Part shown: in pieces, positions 1 to 9,523 of the stretch | Numbering within the stretch: the first letter of the stretch is position 1 | Layout of the letters: the number at the start of each line of letters is the position of its first letter | DNA from: Lota lota | Lineage: Eukaryota; Chordata; Actinopteri; Gadiformes; Lotidae | Assembly: GCA_026745465.1 (NCBI GenBank) | Contig: JACYXH010000216.1 | Coordinates: 2,347,501-2,411,500, forward strand | Length of the DNA stretch: 64,000 nucleotides | Reading direction: 5' to 3' | Notes under the pieces: model-generated | The model's database searches: none | Seen by the model: only the letters and a program-made list of their open reading frames with translations | What the model was told of the DNA's origin: nothing | Translations under genes and position numbers: made by a program

Positions 1-909
1 GATTTGAACTCAGAGCCTTTCAATTGAGAGTCAAACGTTGATTCTGAGTCTTCCTGGCTGACACCTGGCAGTGAAAAAAACAATACTATGTCAATTACAT
101 TATTTTAATGTAATATTGTAATATTGTCAAATCCTCATAACACTGTTTCCCAGTGTAAGAAAACCCAGTGGCCGTCAATGAACTTGAAACTAGCATACAT
201 AATAGGGAGGTAGGCCCGGGTCCTGGAGGTAGATGCCCGCAGGTCACCGCCTACCCATGTAGTCATCAGCTTTACTGTCCTACTGACGGGAATGAGACTG
301 GGCCATGGTTAACCTCAGCTCCCTGTGTGACCCTGGCACCGACCGCAGTAGACCAGTCCTCTGGCTTCTGGTCCCTCACTTACTCAAGTTCAGAAAGATC
401 CAGAGCTTCATGTGGTTTCTTTTCTATGTATTTCTTTCTGCTTTTAAGACCATGTTTAGGTGATGATTCGTTCACTTTTGTGAAAGGTTGGAGGGGTTTT
501 GTGAGACTAGGTCGGTTGAGTTTAAAATGATTCAACACTGATGTTTGACAATATAAAAATAAATGACATGCAAGCATTTTTTTTTTGATTACCTTAAAGT
601 TTGCTTAAATTGTAGTCCCACCAAAGAAGTGTCACCTGGTTATTTATAATGGTAATACCATCACTAAGTCATATAATCCATGATAATAAATCATAATGTT
701 ATTAGGTTAGGTTTGACATGTCAAAGAGGATATAAGTAAAGAAATATTAAGTCCTTGAATTGCAGCACATATGTTATTGTTGGCAGTTACCATTTTTCTT
801 AGTTGGTAAAAAATGATTTATTTCCTCCTTAAAGCAATCATTCATTGGTCGACACTAGCCTATTACTATTATGTCAATTATCACACACATTTATCCCAAG
901 CTACTTAAA

Positions 910-1262
910 GTAAACTGCCACTTACAGTAAACGATATTGAGCAGGCAGGGGTTAAGAACCCGATATGCTTAAAACCAAATAGAAATTTGCGCAATCAACG
1001 CAATCATACCACGTGATTGTTAGCGTCTCGGCTCATCATGACTTGCGTCATTAAACAAACTTGCCACACATCGTAGTGGCTATATTATAGCCTGTCATCA
1101 CAGTGTTGGACAGCACTTTGAACATGCCGATTTTGTACTTAATGCGATATGCTTAATTTGTTTTAAGTATATCGGGGCCTTGAGGCGTTTGCACTCGGAT
1201 GTGCGCTGTGCTCATTGGGGTTCGAACCCAGAACCCTTTGGGCTGTGAGTCGAACACCCTCT
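910..1262 (-). mobile_element. tRNA-derived SINE, interrupted
   Basis: Read on the minus strand, the right part (about 1262 to 1178) has a tRNA-like head with a B-box-like GGGTTCGAACCCC core. The left part (958 to 910) carries a teleost SINE 3' tail: CTTAACCCCTGCCTGCTC followed by an ACTGTAAGT motif. The same tail motifs recur at 13.7 and 35.9 kb. The two parts are separated by about 219 bp that ends in inverted repeats (next entry). The family was assigned by pattern only, not by a library search. Confidence 0.6.
959..1177. mobile_element. MITE-like inverted-repeat element inside the SINE
   Basis: The left end (959-980) begins CCCGATATGCTTAAAAC. The reverse complement of the right end (to 1177) begins CCCCGATATACTTAAAAC. 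These are imperfect terminal inverted repeats of about 20 bp around a 219-bp body with no coding capacity. The subterminal CGATATGCTTA motif occurs again at 1145-1155. Its place between the head and the tail of one SINE suggests it inserted there. No clear target-site duplication could be identified. Confidence 0.5.
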
Positions 1263-2172
1263 CTTTCCCCTGCTACATAAATGCTTGAAGTCTGTCATCA
1301 GCCACGGGACAGGTGACCTCTGCAAGACCCCGCCCTCCCAGATGGCTCCTTGGCGTTAAGGCCTCTTGATAGGCTGGTGTGAAAGCCAGGCCCGGCCCTA
1401 CCCTACCCTCTAGCGAGCATCAAATGCAGGGCTCCAGCATAGACCCTCCCCCTCTCCTCCCTACAGGTGATAAAGGTTTAGTGGTCTGGCACCTGGGCCG
1501 ATAATAAAGAGGTTAACAGCCGCTTTGTTCAGGCAGTAAAACGAAAACAAGGGGAGGGAAAGAAATCCCGAAGCAGGACCAGGGAGCTCGGTGTAATGTT
1601 GCGTGGGAGAACACCACGGCGACCACATCACTCTCACACCTCGACCTCTGTTTTACCGGTGCGTACTGCCACAAGCGCGGATACGCAACTGCAAACAGAC
1701 GCACACACACACGCACACACACACACACACGCACACGTACACGCATTGAAACACCTGTTTCATGGAACACACCTCCTTGGCCGGAATGGGTTCGTTAAGT
1801 TCACAGAGGAGGCGTTGGAATGGAGAGCGTGCATCTGGAGAGGTGTGTTCACAGCTTGTGGAACGCGTCGTTGCCATGTATGTACACGCACGCACGCACG
1901 CACGCAAACACAGGGAGTTCTGAGATTTGGGTCTGAAAGGGGCTTGTGTGTGTTTTTACAGATTGTCCCTCACAGGTTTTTATGGTATATCCTTTGGTTA
2001 TTCGGTGTGCCTAAAACGAATCTGGCAATGTTAATGTTATTTGATTCACAAAAATATGAGTTCATTAAATTGATATTTATTCATGCATTATAAATGTATT
2101 ATTATTAATATTATTAGTAGTACTTTATGAGTTCGATCCATGCGATGTATTTCTCTGTGTTTCCGGGTACAG

Positions 2173-2391
2173 CTCTATGCGCAGGACTGCCAGACGTTTG
2201 GCACGGTGGTGAAGCTGCTGGTGGAGAAGAAGCCCAGCCTGAAAGAGCCGCTGCAGGCCCCGCTGAGGGCCAACCTCATGGAGCTCAAGCAGCGCTGCCT
2301 GGACGACCTCAGGCACTTCATCAAGGAGCTGGACCAGCTGAGCAGCAGCAAGACTGCCGCATCGCTCACACCTCCACAGGCCACCGCATGA
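2173..2391 (+). CDS. pphln1: pphln1 (periphilin 1), last coding exon
   Basis: This is the 3'-terminal coding exon of periphilin 1. It follows a TTCCGGGTACAG acceptor, starts with the codon CTC in phase 0 and ends at TGA 2389-2391, giving 72 residues. The peptide opens LYAQDCQTFGTVVKLLVEK, continues with a basic and acidic amphipathic helical stretch including DDLRHFIKELDQL, and ends in a low-complexity Ser/Thr/Pro tail. This matches the conserved C-terminal helical domain of vertebrate periphilin. In mammals that domain binds TASOR within the HUSH complex, which silences retroelements through H3K9 methylation; that role is family knowledge. Upstream exons lie outside the window. The convergent prickle1 neighbour supports the call, since the PPHLN1-PRICKLE1 pair is conserved in vertebrates. 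The unspliced frame extends back to an ATG at 2140, but that segment is intronic. Confidence 0.85.
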   Translation, partial: LYAQDCQTFGTVVKLLVEKKPSLKEPLQAPLRANLMELKQRCLDDLRHFIKELDQLSSSKTAASLTPPQATA

Positions 2392-2898
2392 GGATAATCA
2401 TGTACTCACACAAACCACACTGTTTGCACGTGTGTGTCCGGTCAAGAGTACAATGGCGTTGGAGCACATGCAGTGTGTGGAGGGACTACAGATGGATGCC
2501 TGTGTGCCATTTTCTATTATGTACAGTTGGTGCAGTTCATAAATAAGGTCATTGTTTGTTTTTTTTCGGTTGTCGAAGGGAAGAAAAAGTTGGCGTTCAC
2601 TTTTAGATTTGTCTATCTTTGTACAAAATAAGGCGCACAAAAATATTATGTTAAATGCCTGTGTCTTAGGTGAAGCAAACCAAACTGTTTTATTTTATAC
2701 CAATAGACATTCCAATTTGTATGTAATTTGATTGGTTTCAATTTCTTTGGCTGATTTGTAATTTAAGGCATGTTTAAATCACACTCCTTCTGTTCGTACA
2801 TCCAGTATTAGTGCTTTTCTGCCATTGCTGTTATTGTTGCCATTGCCCAGATTACATTTTTATAGTATAACAGAACAGATTCGATTTTAAGATATAGC

Positions 2899-2930
2899 TC
2901 AAATAGCTCCTATATATAGGAGCTATTTGA
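2899..2930. repeat. perfect 32-bp palindrome
   Basis: The sequence from TCAAATAGCTCC through the central TATATA to GGAGCTATTTGA equals its own reverse complement over 32 bases. It could form a 14-16 bp stem in the pphln1 3'UTR, just upstream of the poly(A) signal, or a cruciform in DNA. Confidence 0.9.
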
Positions 2931-2969
2931 TGCAACTTTGATGAAACAATGGATGCTATTGACATCAAT

Positions 2970-2975
2970 AATAAA
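2970..2975 (+). terminator. pphln1: poly(A) signal of pphln1
   Basis: A canonical AATAAA lies 579 nt after the pphln1 stop. It is the only exact hexamer that I see in the plus-strand stretch between the stop codon and the opposing prickle1 3' end. Confidence 0.6.
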
Positions 2976-3067
2976 GTAGTGAACCATGTAACATTTATTT
3001 ATGTTTTCTTTCATCTTTCAGACATTCGATTGAGGGTAAACCATGGTTGAAGTCATGATATATATAG

Positions 3068-3073
3068 TTTTAT
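3068..3073 (-). terminator. prickle1: candidate poly(A) signal of prickle1
   Basis: TTTATT on the plus strand gives AATAAA on the minus strand, 637 nt after the prickle1 stop. A second exact hexamer lies at 3259-3264 and a third at 2994-2999, inside the presumed pphln1 3' end. Which one is used cannot be decided from sequence. Confidence 0.45.
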
Positions 3074-3393
3074 TACAATTATTAATCTTCGCCTTATATT
3101 CCAGTTTGTACATTTGTACAGATTACATTGATTTGTTTACAATACAAATGACCCTTAAATAGACCACACAGGCAGGCCTTAAAATGACATACAAAGGTTT
3201 TCAGAGGTAAAGATGCACAAGCCTTTACAGAAGCAACACATTAGGAGCATGGGTCATATTTATTTATGGATTTAACACCGTGATAAAAAAAAGCACTTGG
3301 CCAGCTGTTTTATATTTTTGGCATTCAACTACAAAACAGGTCTTCAAACATGGGGGGTATAAAAAATAGCCATTTTGTTTATGAACTCTACAA

Positions 3394-3401
3394 TATTTAC
3401 A
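3394..3401 (-). promoter_or_regulatory. Pumilio response element in prickle1 3'UTR
   Basis: On the minus (sense) strand the octamer reads TGTAAATA, an exact match to the UGUAHAUA consensus bound by PUM proteins, about 310 nt after the stop codon. An 8-mer in AT-rich DNA can arise by chance. Confidence 0.35.
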
Positions 3402-3709
3402 TTAATCTGTAATGTTAAATAACAATCTCGATTTACCTCTAAGTTATGCCTCATAAATATGCATGACTCTGAATGACTTTGACTCGGTATACTAGTTTGT
3501 AATGCTTCAAAAGAGAAATTGCTTGAAAAAGAATGTGGATGTTCACCTTTTGCTTTTATACAATAGATCAATATGTGAGTGCTGTACATTAATATAGCAG
3601 TAACGGAGTCAAAAAGTAATCAGGCAGTTTTGGCAAATTGATCAGTGGCAATGATAGATGGCAAAAAGTGGCAGAGAACTCCCTAAAATGAGAAGTATTA
3701 ACGACGAGT

Positions 3710-4596
3710 CTATGAAATGATGCAGTTCTTTCCCTTGTGCCCCTTCTTTTTGGATTTAGTCCGTGGGCCGTAGGGCGGGGAGGGCATGCTGGCCACTGGA
3801 CTGGGCAGGTCATTGGTGTAATAATGTCTTAGAGGCCGGGGCTGGGGAATGGGTTGACCCAGGAAGAAGCCCTCTTCCTCGGAATCAGAGGAGGAAGAGG
3901 AGCAGGTGGAGCACCAGTCATCGTCCTCCCCGCACATCCCCAAGAACCTCTCCATAGCTGGGCCCTTCGCCAGGCCGTAGTCTGATCTAGCCAGGGGATT
4001 GGGGCGACCGTTGGGGGGCAGGCCATACAAATCCCGGCTGCCCCTTTGCGCGGGTGCAGCACGACCTTTGTGATCCTCTCTGTAGTACACGAGGGCCCTC
4101 TCCTTGGGCACCAGATTAAGCGCGTTGTCGGAGCGAGATTTCCGGCTGCGACGTCTCCTGTGGTGGTTGTGGTGGTGGCGGCCGGATTGGGTCTCCTGTT
4201 CCTGCCCGTCAAAATTGTAGACCCTCCGTCTGGTCCGTTCACTCATTGGAGGCTGGCGAACAGGCAGGTCACCGTAGGGGCTGTTGTCCACCACGTCGTC
4301 GGAGAACTTGACTTGGTGCTGCCTGGTTTGGGAACGTGCTCTCCTGAGGGCAGGCATGTGAGGGAGCTGGGCCCTTTCCTCTGCTAGTGGGACCCCTACC
4401 TCTTCTTCTGCCGGGCTGTTGTCCTCTGCCTCCTCGTCCTGCTCAGACACGAGACTCTTCAGAGAGGTGGCACTTCTGTGCAGCATGGAGGAGTTGAGGG
4501 TCCCCATGTTGCTGGTCTTCTCGCAGTCTTCTGTCTCCAGCTCTGTAAAGGAGTACACCAAGGGGCCATCCTTGCTATCGCAATCTACCGAGGCCC
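3710..4596 (-). CDS. prickle1: prickle1 coding exon 7 (C-terminus, CaaX box)
   Basis: Final coding exon (residues 582-876, stop TAG 3710-3712) after a CCCTTTCTCTTAG acceptor. It encodes [35 protein letters not shown], the [15 protein letters not shown] motif, a His-rich then Arg-rich nuclear-localisation-like stretch, an acidic [20 protein letters not shown] cluster, [13 protein letters not shown] and the end [15 protein letters not shown] is a farnesylation-type CaaX box, needed in this family for membrane and nuclear-envelope targeting. Confidence 0.94.
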
Positions 4597-7500
4597 CTAA
4601 GAGAAAGGGAAGGAAGGAAGAATTGAAAGCATGGTCAATGTACGGATTTAGTTTGAAAGGTATCGATTGTTATTCTATGATGCGATGCGTTATTTCAAAA
4701 ACAGTCACTTCTGCTCACCGGTGATGTTGGAGAGAGCCAGTGAGTCCATGGAGTCCCTCACACTGTGATCCGTCTTCTTCAGCTCATCAGTGATACACTC
4801 CAGGGAGTCATCATACCACTGCTGCTCCTCCTCCTGGTAGCCTCCTCCAGCTCCATGATCCAGGTCCAGCTCCTGGATTTTCCGGCTACTGGCAGGGCCC
4901 GGATGGCTACCATAGGCTGAATCTCCTAGTCCATCCTGTGACTGGGCCCAGTACATGTCTGCCTGGTACTTCTTACTGGCTAGACTCTGACTTCCCCTTC
5001 CTCCACCACCGCCACCGCCACCACCGCCACCGCCACTTCCCCCTGCCTGAGAGGACCCCTGCTTGGTCTTGACGTCGGCCTCGCTTATCCACACGTCCAC
5101 GTTGGGCCGGGCCTCGGGGTCCGCCTGCTGGAACACCCCCTGGTCGCCGAACTTGAGCAGCAGCTGGGTCATGTAGTCCTCGTGCTCGGCCCACTCCTCC
5201 TCCCGGTCCTCGGGCCCCTCTGCCTCCTCGCCGCGGCCCCTCCAGAAGGGCTCGTCCGAGAGGCTCATGTGAGCCAGCTTGGTCAGGGTGTCGTCGGCGT
5301 TGCCGCTCAGGCCCGGAAACTTGTAGTTCACCGAGGGGGAGAAGAGGAGCGACTGGCGGCACTGGTCCGCCGAGCGGCTGCTCTTGCCCATGCGCACGCT
5401 GCGCCGAGACTCCCGGGAGCGGGCCGACTGGAAGGCGGAGTCGGAGGAGTCCGAGGCGTGGACGTCCTCGCCCAGGCTGCAGGCCTTGGAGCAGTAGATT
5501 TGGCCCTGGCGTGGCAGGAAGGGACAGCCCAGGAGGGAGCTCTTGCACTGGGCACAGCTGAAGCAGTTCTCGGTGGCATGCCAGTGGAGCCCATCGTATG
5601 TCATTTGAGCGTGATCAACACCTGGAATAATTAAAGGGCTTAGTGTGAGGGCTTTGGCAAAAAATCCACAACAGCCCATATACAGTATCTTTATGTGTCC
5701 TTCAGGCTGGACTTTTCAAGATGTTGTATTGCTTTTGCAATGGTTAAAATGTATGTTCGTTTCGGGAAATAATCTTCGAAGGGCACATCTGGCACATTTA
5801 AATAACAAAATCCTATCTATGAGCTGGACACAGTATGTAGCAGGGTAGAGTTACAGCAGGAGAACCTAACTTCACAACGACATTTACTGTAACAGCGCAT
5901 CTCCCCGTGCTCCAGGATTATTTCTATCCAACCCAACGTCATGAGCGCCGCCTTACCGATGTGTCCTCCGCACGCCTCGCAGTACTCCGCGTAGAGGGAC
6001 TCAAAGCATCCGCAGCAGTACGGCCCCCCGTCCTTCATGATGTAGCGCTGGCCGCCCAGAATCGTCTCGCATTCGAAGCACGCAAAGTGCTTCATGTGCC
6101 AGTGGCGACCCTCGGCTTCTGTGCACTCGTCAGCAAAAATGATCTGGGGGGGGGGGGGGGAGGAGGACACAAACAACGCACTGGATGAGATGAAGAAGAT
6201 CCTCCTCAACGCTTGGGTGGCGGGATGGTCCAGTGGGGGCAGGATAGTCCATTGGGTAGGGTGTCTGACTCCCAGCTGAAAGCTTTCGGCATTCAAACCC
6301 ATGTCCAATATACAATGCCCCTAGTGTACCTGTAGGCATCCTTGGCCAAGATGCAAACCCTTACCTGCTTATTAATGGCCTGTATTTTTTATTTATTTTT
6401 ATGCGTACGTCCCAGCAAGATTTTGAGTCACATTTGGGAGACTACTTTACAAAGGCAGTGCAACAAGGTCTATAATCATTCCTCTTTTGCTCAGTGCTAC
6501 ATAGTGTTCCTTCTCCCCCCTGGTGCTCACCTCATCGCAGGCAGAGCAGCGGGGCTTGAGCAGCTCTGCGTGGTGCCTTCCGCAGTGGATCTTCCCGTCC
6601 TGGTAGAAGTAGATGAGATCCACCAGCAGCTCACTGCATGTGGAGCAGGAGAAGCAGGCCGGGTGCCAGCACGGAGCGGGACCAGGACCCGCCCTTGACA
6701 CAAACACCGCCATCTCTCCCCCGTTAACGTTCTCGCCACACTGTAATATAAATATATATATATCAATATGTAAACAAACCCGTCGTGGTTGTGATTCATT
6801 ACCAACACATTGATTTACAAACGCGAGGAAACGGAGTTTGATTGATATTCGCCTAGCGTGGGGCCTTGGTTTGTGTTTGTAACACCATCTGGTTACACAA
6901 CTACCATGGATATATACATTGAGGCTCATGCTATGCCCTTCTGCTGCAGCCTGCACAGCATGCAGGAACTAGGATCATATGGCCACGTAGTCATTACACA
7001 CCTTGTTGACACAGGGGGATAAAGGTGAAGTCCTTCTGTGTGTGTTTTAGTGTGTGCGTGTGACAGTTTCAGTGTACACTACAGGACAACTGTTGACAAG
7101 ATGAATTATGGCCGCGGGGTGTTCATAACAGCAGTCCCATTCTGACTGGTGTGTTTTTCTTTGCTGCCTGCTCTATGTGGGCCATGCAGGGACACAAGCA
7201 TTTTCCAGTTTAATTCAGTAATTTCACACAAGCTGTCAAACATATACCGCAAGGAAACTTTTTCTCCTGGTGCAGAGAGAGGACATAGGTTATATGGGGG
7301 GCACCTCGATCAGACTGTTTTGACAAAATATACTGGTCATCCTTGAGTTGCTGAATAATCTCCTTAAGGAGGCAGTACAGACACTATACCAACTTGTGTC
7401 ATGGCAAATACATGTACAGAATGAGGCGTAGAGACTGTCCCTTATACTTGAACTGTCCCTTTTGGGTCTTAAAGTTAGAAACGTAACTTTGCATACTTGC

Positions 7501-9457
7501 CAAATGACTAAACCCTCAAACTCATATGTTATTGCCCTTGCTGTATATTTTGTAACTTTAAAAGTAACCTTCAACGGTCCTAAACGTTCCTCCGTTTGCT
7601 CACTGAGCGTGCACTGCCCGAGCGTTTACAGTAGGCGTCATGCAACACAGTGTTGTCCTGTGAACCACCTAGTGAGCACTGTATTTGTGACGGGGCGGGG
7701 CGGGGCGGGGCGGCGGTAGGACGTACATGCTCGCAGACGCTGTGCAGAAGGTTGCGAGGAAGCAGTTTGAGGGCTCCTCTCCCCAGCGCCTCCTTCTTCC
7801 TCTGACCGCTGAACATGAGGAGCTCCTTCTTCTCCTCCTCGCTGAGGGAGTGACAGTAACGCACCTGGGGAACAAAGAACATGACATGTTGGCTGGCTTG
7901 TTTGGCGTGGCGCCGAAATAGTACAGTATGAAACAGGGTAGTGATGTTAACTATTTGTTTTGGTTTTTCTTAATTGTTGGCATGTTTGGTGATACAAGCA
8001 GTGATGGTTAAAATTCTTTCATACAGTTTCTATTTTTTCATCAAAACGTTTAAGTGTGCTCTTGACATTTCCACGTCAAAATATTACATTATTGGGATTT
8101 TTAAGAAACATCACACATATTTGTATTGCGATGACCATTTTGATTTGTAAGTGGAATAGCTCGTTAACATTATGCACTCTTGATTTTTTTCTTTTTTAAG
8201 AAGAAAAAAGGGGAACTCGTCGCAAATCCAATGGCAGGACTGTCTTGTCAGGTCCTCAAAAGAGGTTATAAAGTGAGTTAAGTATGAGAAAGGGCAGAGT
8301 AGCATACCGGAGCATGCTGAACAAAGGCAATTCCTGACCCTCACGTGCCCTTCCTAACCTCCTCCCTGAAGCACACACACACACACACACACACAGACAC
8401 ACACACACACACACACGACCTCCCTCTCCCATTGAGAACCTAGACTTTTACAACAGCCGCCCCCCCCCCCCCCCCCTTTTTTTTGATGTCCCTCAAGAAA
8501 TCCTGAGCGAGAAGCGGGGAAAGCAGGCGTTTACACAAACAAGAGCCTGTGTTTAGAGTGGAATCACGGAGACAAGGGCAACCACAGACGAGAGCCATGT
8601 GGTGCTCGGCTTGTGGTGCCACTGTGGTGGTGGTGGTGGTGGTGGTGGTGGTGGTGGCATCACATAAAGCCTCCTTCAACCAGCAAGGCCCTCTCTCTCC
8701 CACTGAGACGGCCTCGTAAAAACCCCAGCGCTATGACAGGAATCTGGTTGGCAGGGGCTCCCGGCAAACATCATAAAATCTTCCAGTAAGGACTCGCATT
8801 GTGCCCACACCGCACTACAAAGGGACATGATTGTGAAACAGAGAAATTCCATCCCCCGCACGGCCCTCAGCGTGATGGTTCAACGAATGCCAAGTTGCTC
8901 ACATGAGTGCCGGTGGGCTTCGATATGCGGGTCGATGTGTGGGTTTTCTGGCTGGCAGGAGACAGCAGATATGCTGCTGTACTCGCTTTGCAGTCAAAAT
9001 AGAGGGTCGGAAGAGACATGAGCCTCTTTCACACATAGCTCCTGGTGAGTTGCTAGGATAACCTTTCAGGCACCACTCGATTTTCGCTATTCACGCATGC
9101 AGCTACGTTCTGGAACATTTCCATCTTGCGCCCTTTCACACATGGCAAAGCAATGCCGGGATACATGGGCCAAGGGACAGTCCAGCAGATGGCGGTAATG
9201 CAACACTTATGATTTACCCGGAATATCGATCCCTATTCCCAGTCACAAATGACCCCATGCAGGAAATGTTCCTGAACATTGCAGGGAAAGACTGCATGTG
9301 TGAAAGGGGCTATGGAAAGGGGGATGTTGGGAAAATGAGTCTTAGCCTTTGAGATCCCTTGCAGTAACCAGTAACCATGTGTTTTATTGAGAAAGCCTGC
9401 TGGGATAGCATTTTATGATACCTGCATTTTATGCACACACATACAAGCTGGGATTGT

Positions 9458-9523
<66 letters not shown>

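Larger units (their letters stand above)
1..2172 (+). other. pphln1: pphln1 last intron and flanking noncoding DNA
   Basis: No exon is recognised here. The stretch ends at the acceptor of the last pphln1 exon, where a TTCCGGGTACAG tract precedes the exon, so it is read as the 3' part of the preceding intron. It holds a SINE/MITE composite at about 910-1262, a short CA repeat near 1699-1742 and AT-rich unique sequence. Short open frames here have no recognisable domain. Confidence 0.6.
2392..2990 (+). other. pphln1: pphln1 3'UTR
   Basis: AT-rich sequence follows the pphln1 stop codon up to an AATAAA at 2970-2975. It includes a 32-bp perfect palindrome at 2899-2930, about 40 nt before the polyadenylation signal. 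The 3' boundary is estimated at 10-30 nt past the AATAAA. Confidence 0.6.
3050..3709 (-). other. prickle1: prickle1 3'UTR
   Basis: AT-rich sequence downstream of the prickle1 stop codon on the minus strand. It contains a Pumilio-type TGTAAATA at 3394-3401 and poly(A) hexamers at 3259-3264 and 3068-3073. The extent is estimated from the hexamers. Short open frames here look spurious. Confidence 0.6.

Noticed and set aside
1596..2093. 165-codon plus-strand open frame before the pphln1 exon
   Set aside because: Runs through a CA repeat and AT-rich intron; no similarity to periphilin or any known domain.
4973..5548. Minus-strand 191-codon open frame in another frame of prickle1 exon 6
   Set aside because: Frame-shifted reading of the real exon; the correct frame gives LIM3 and conserved Prickle motifs.
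5182..5634. Plus-strand 150-codon open frame opposite prickle1 exon 6
   Set aside because: Antisense shadow of GC-rich prickle1 coding sequence; no domain and no splice or start support.
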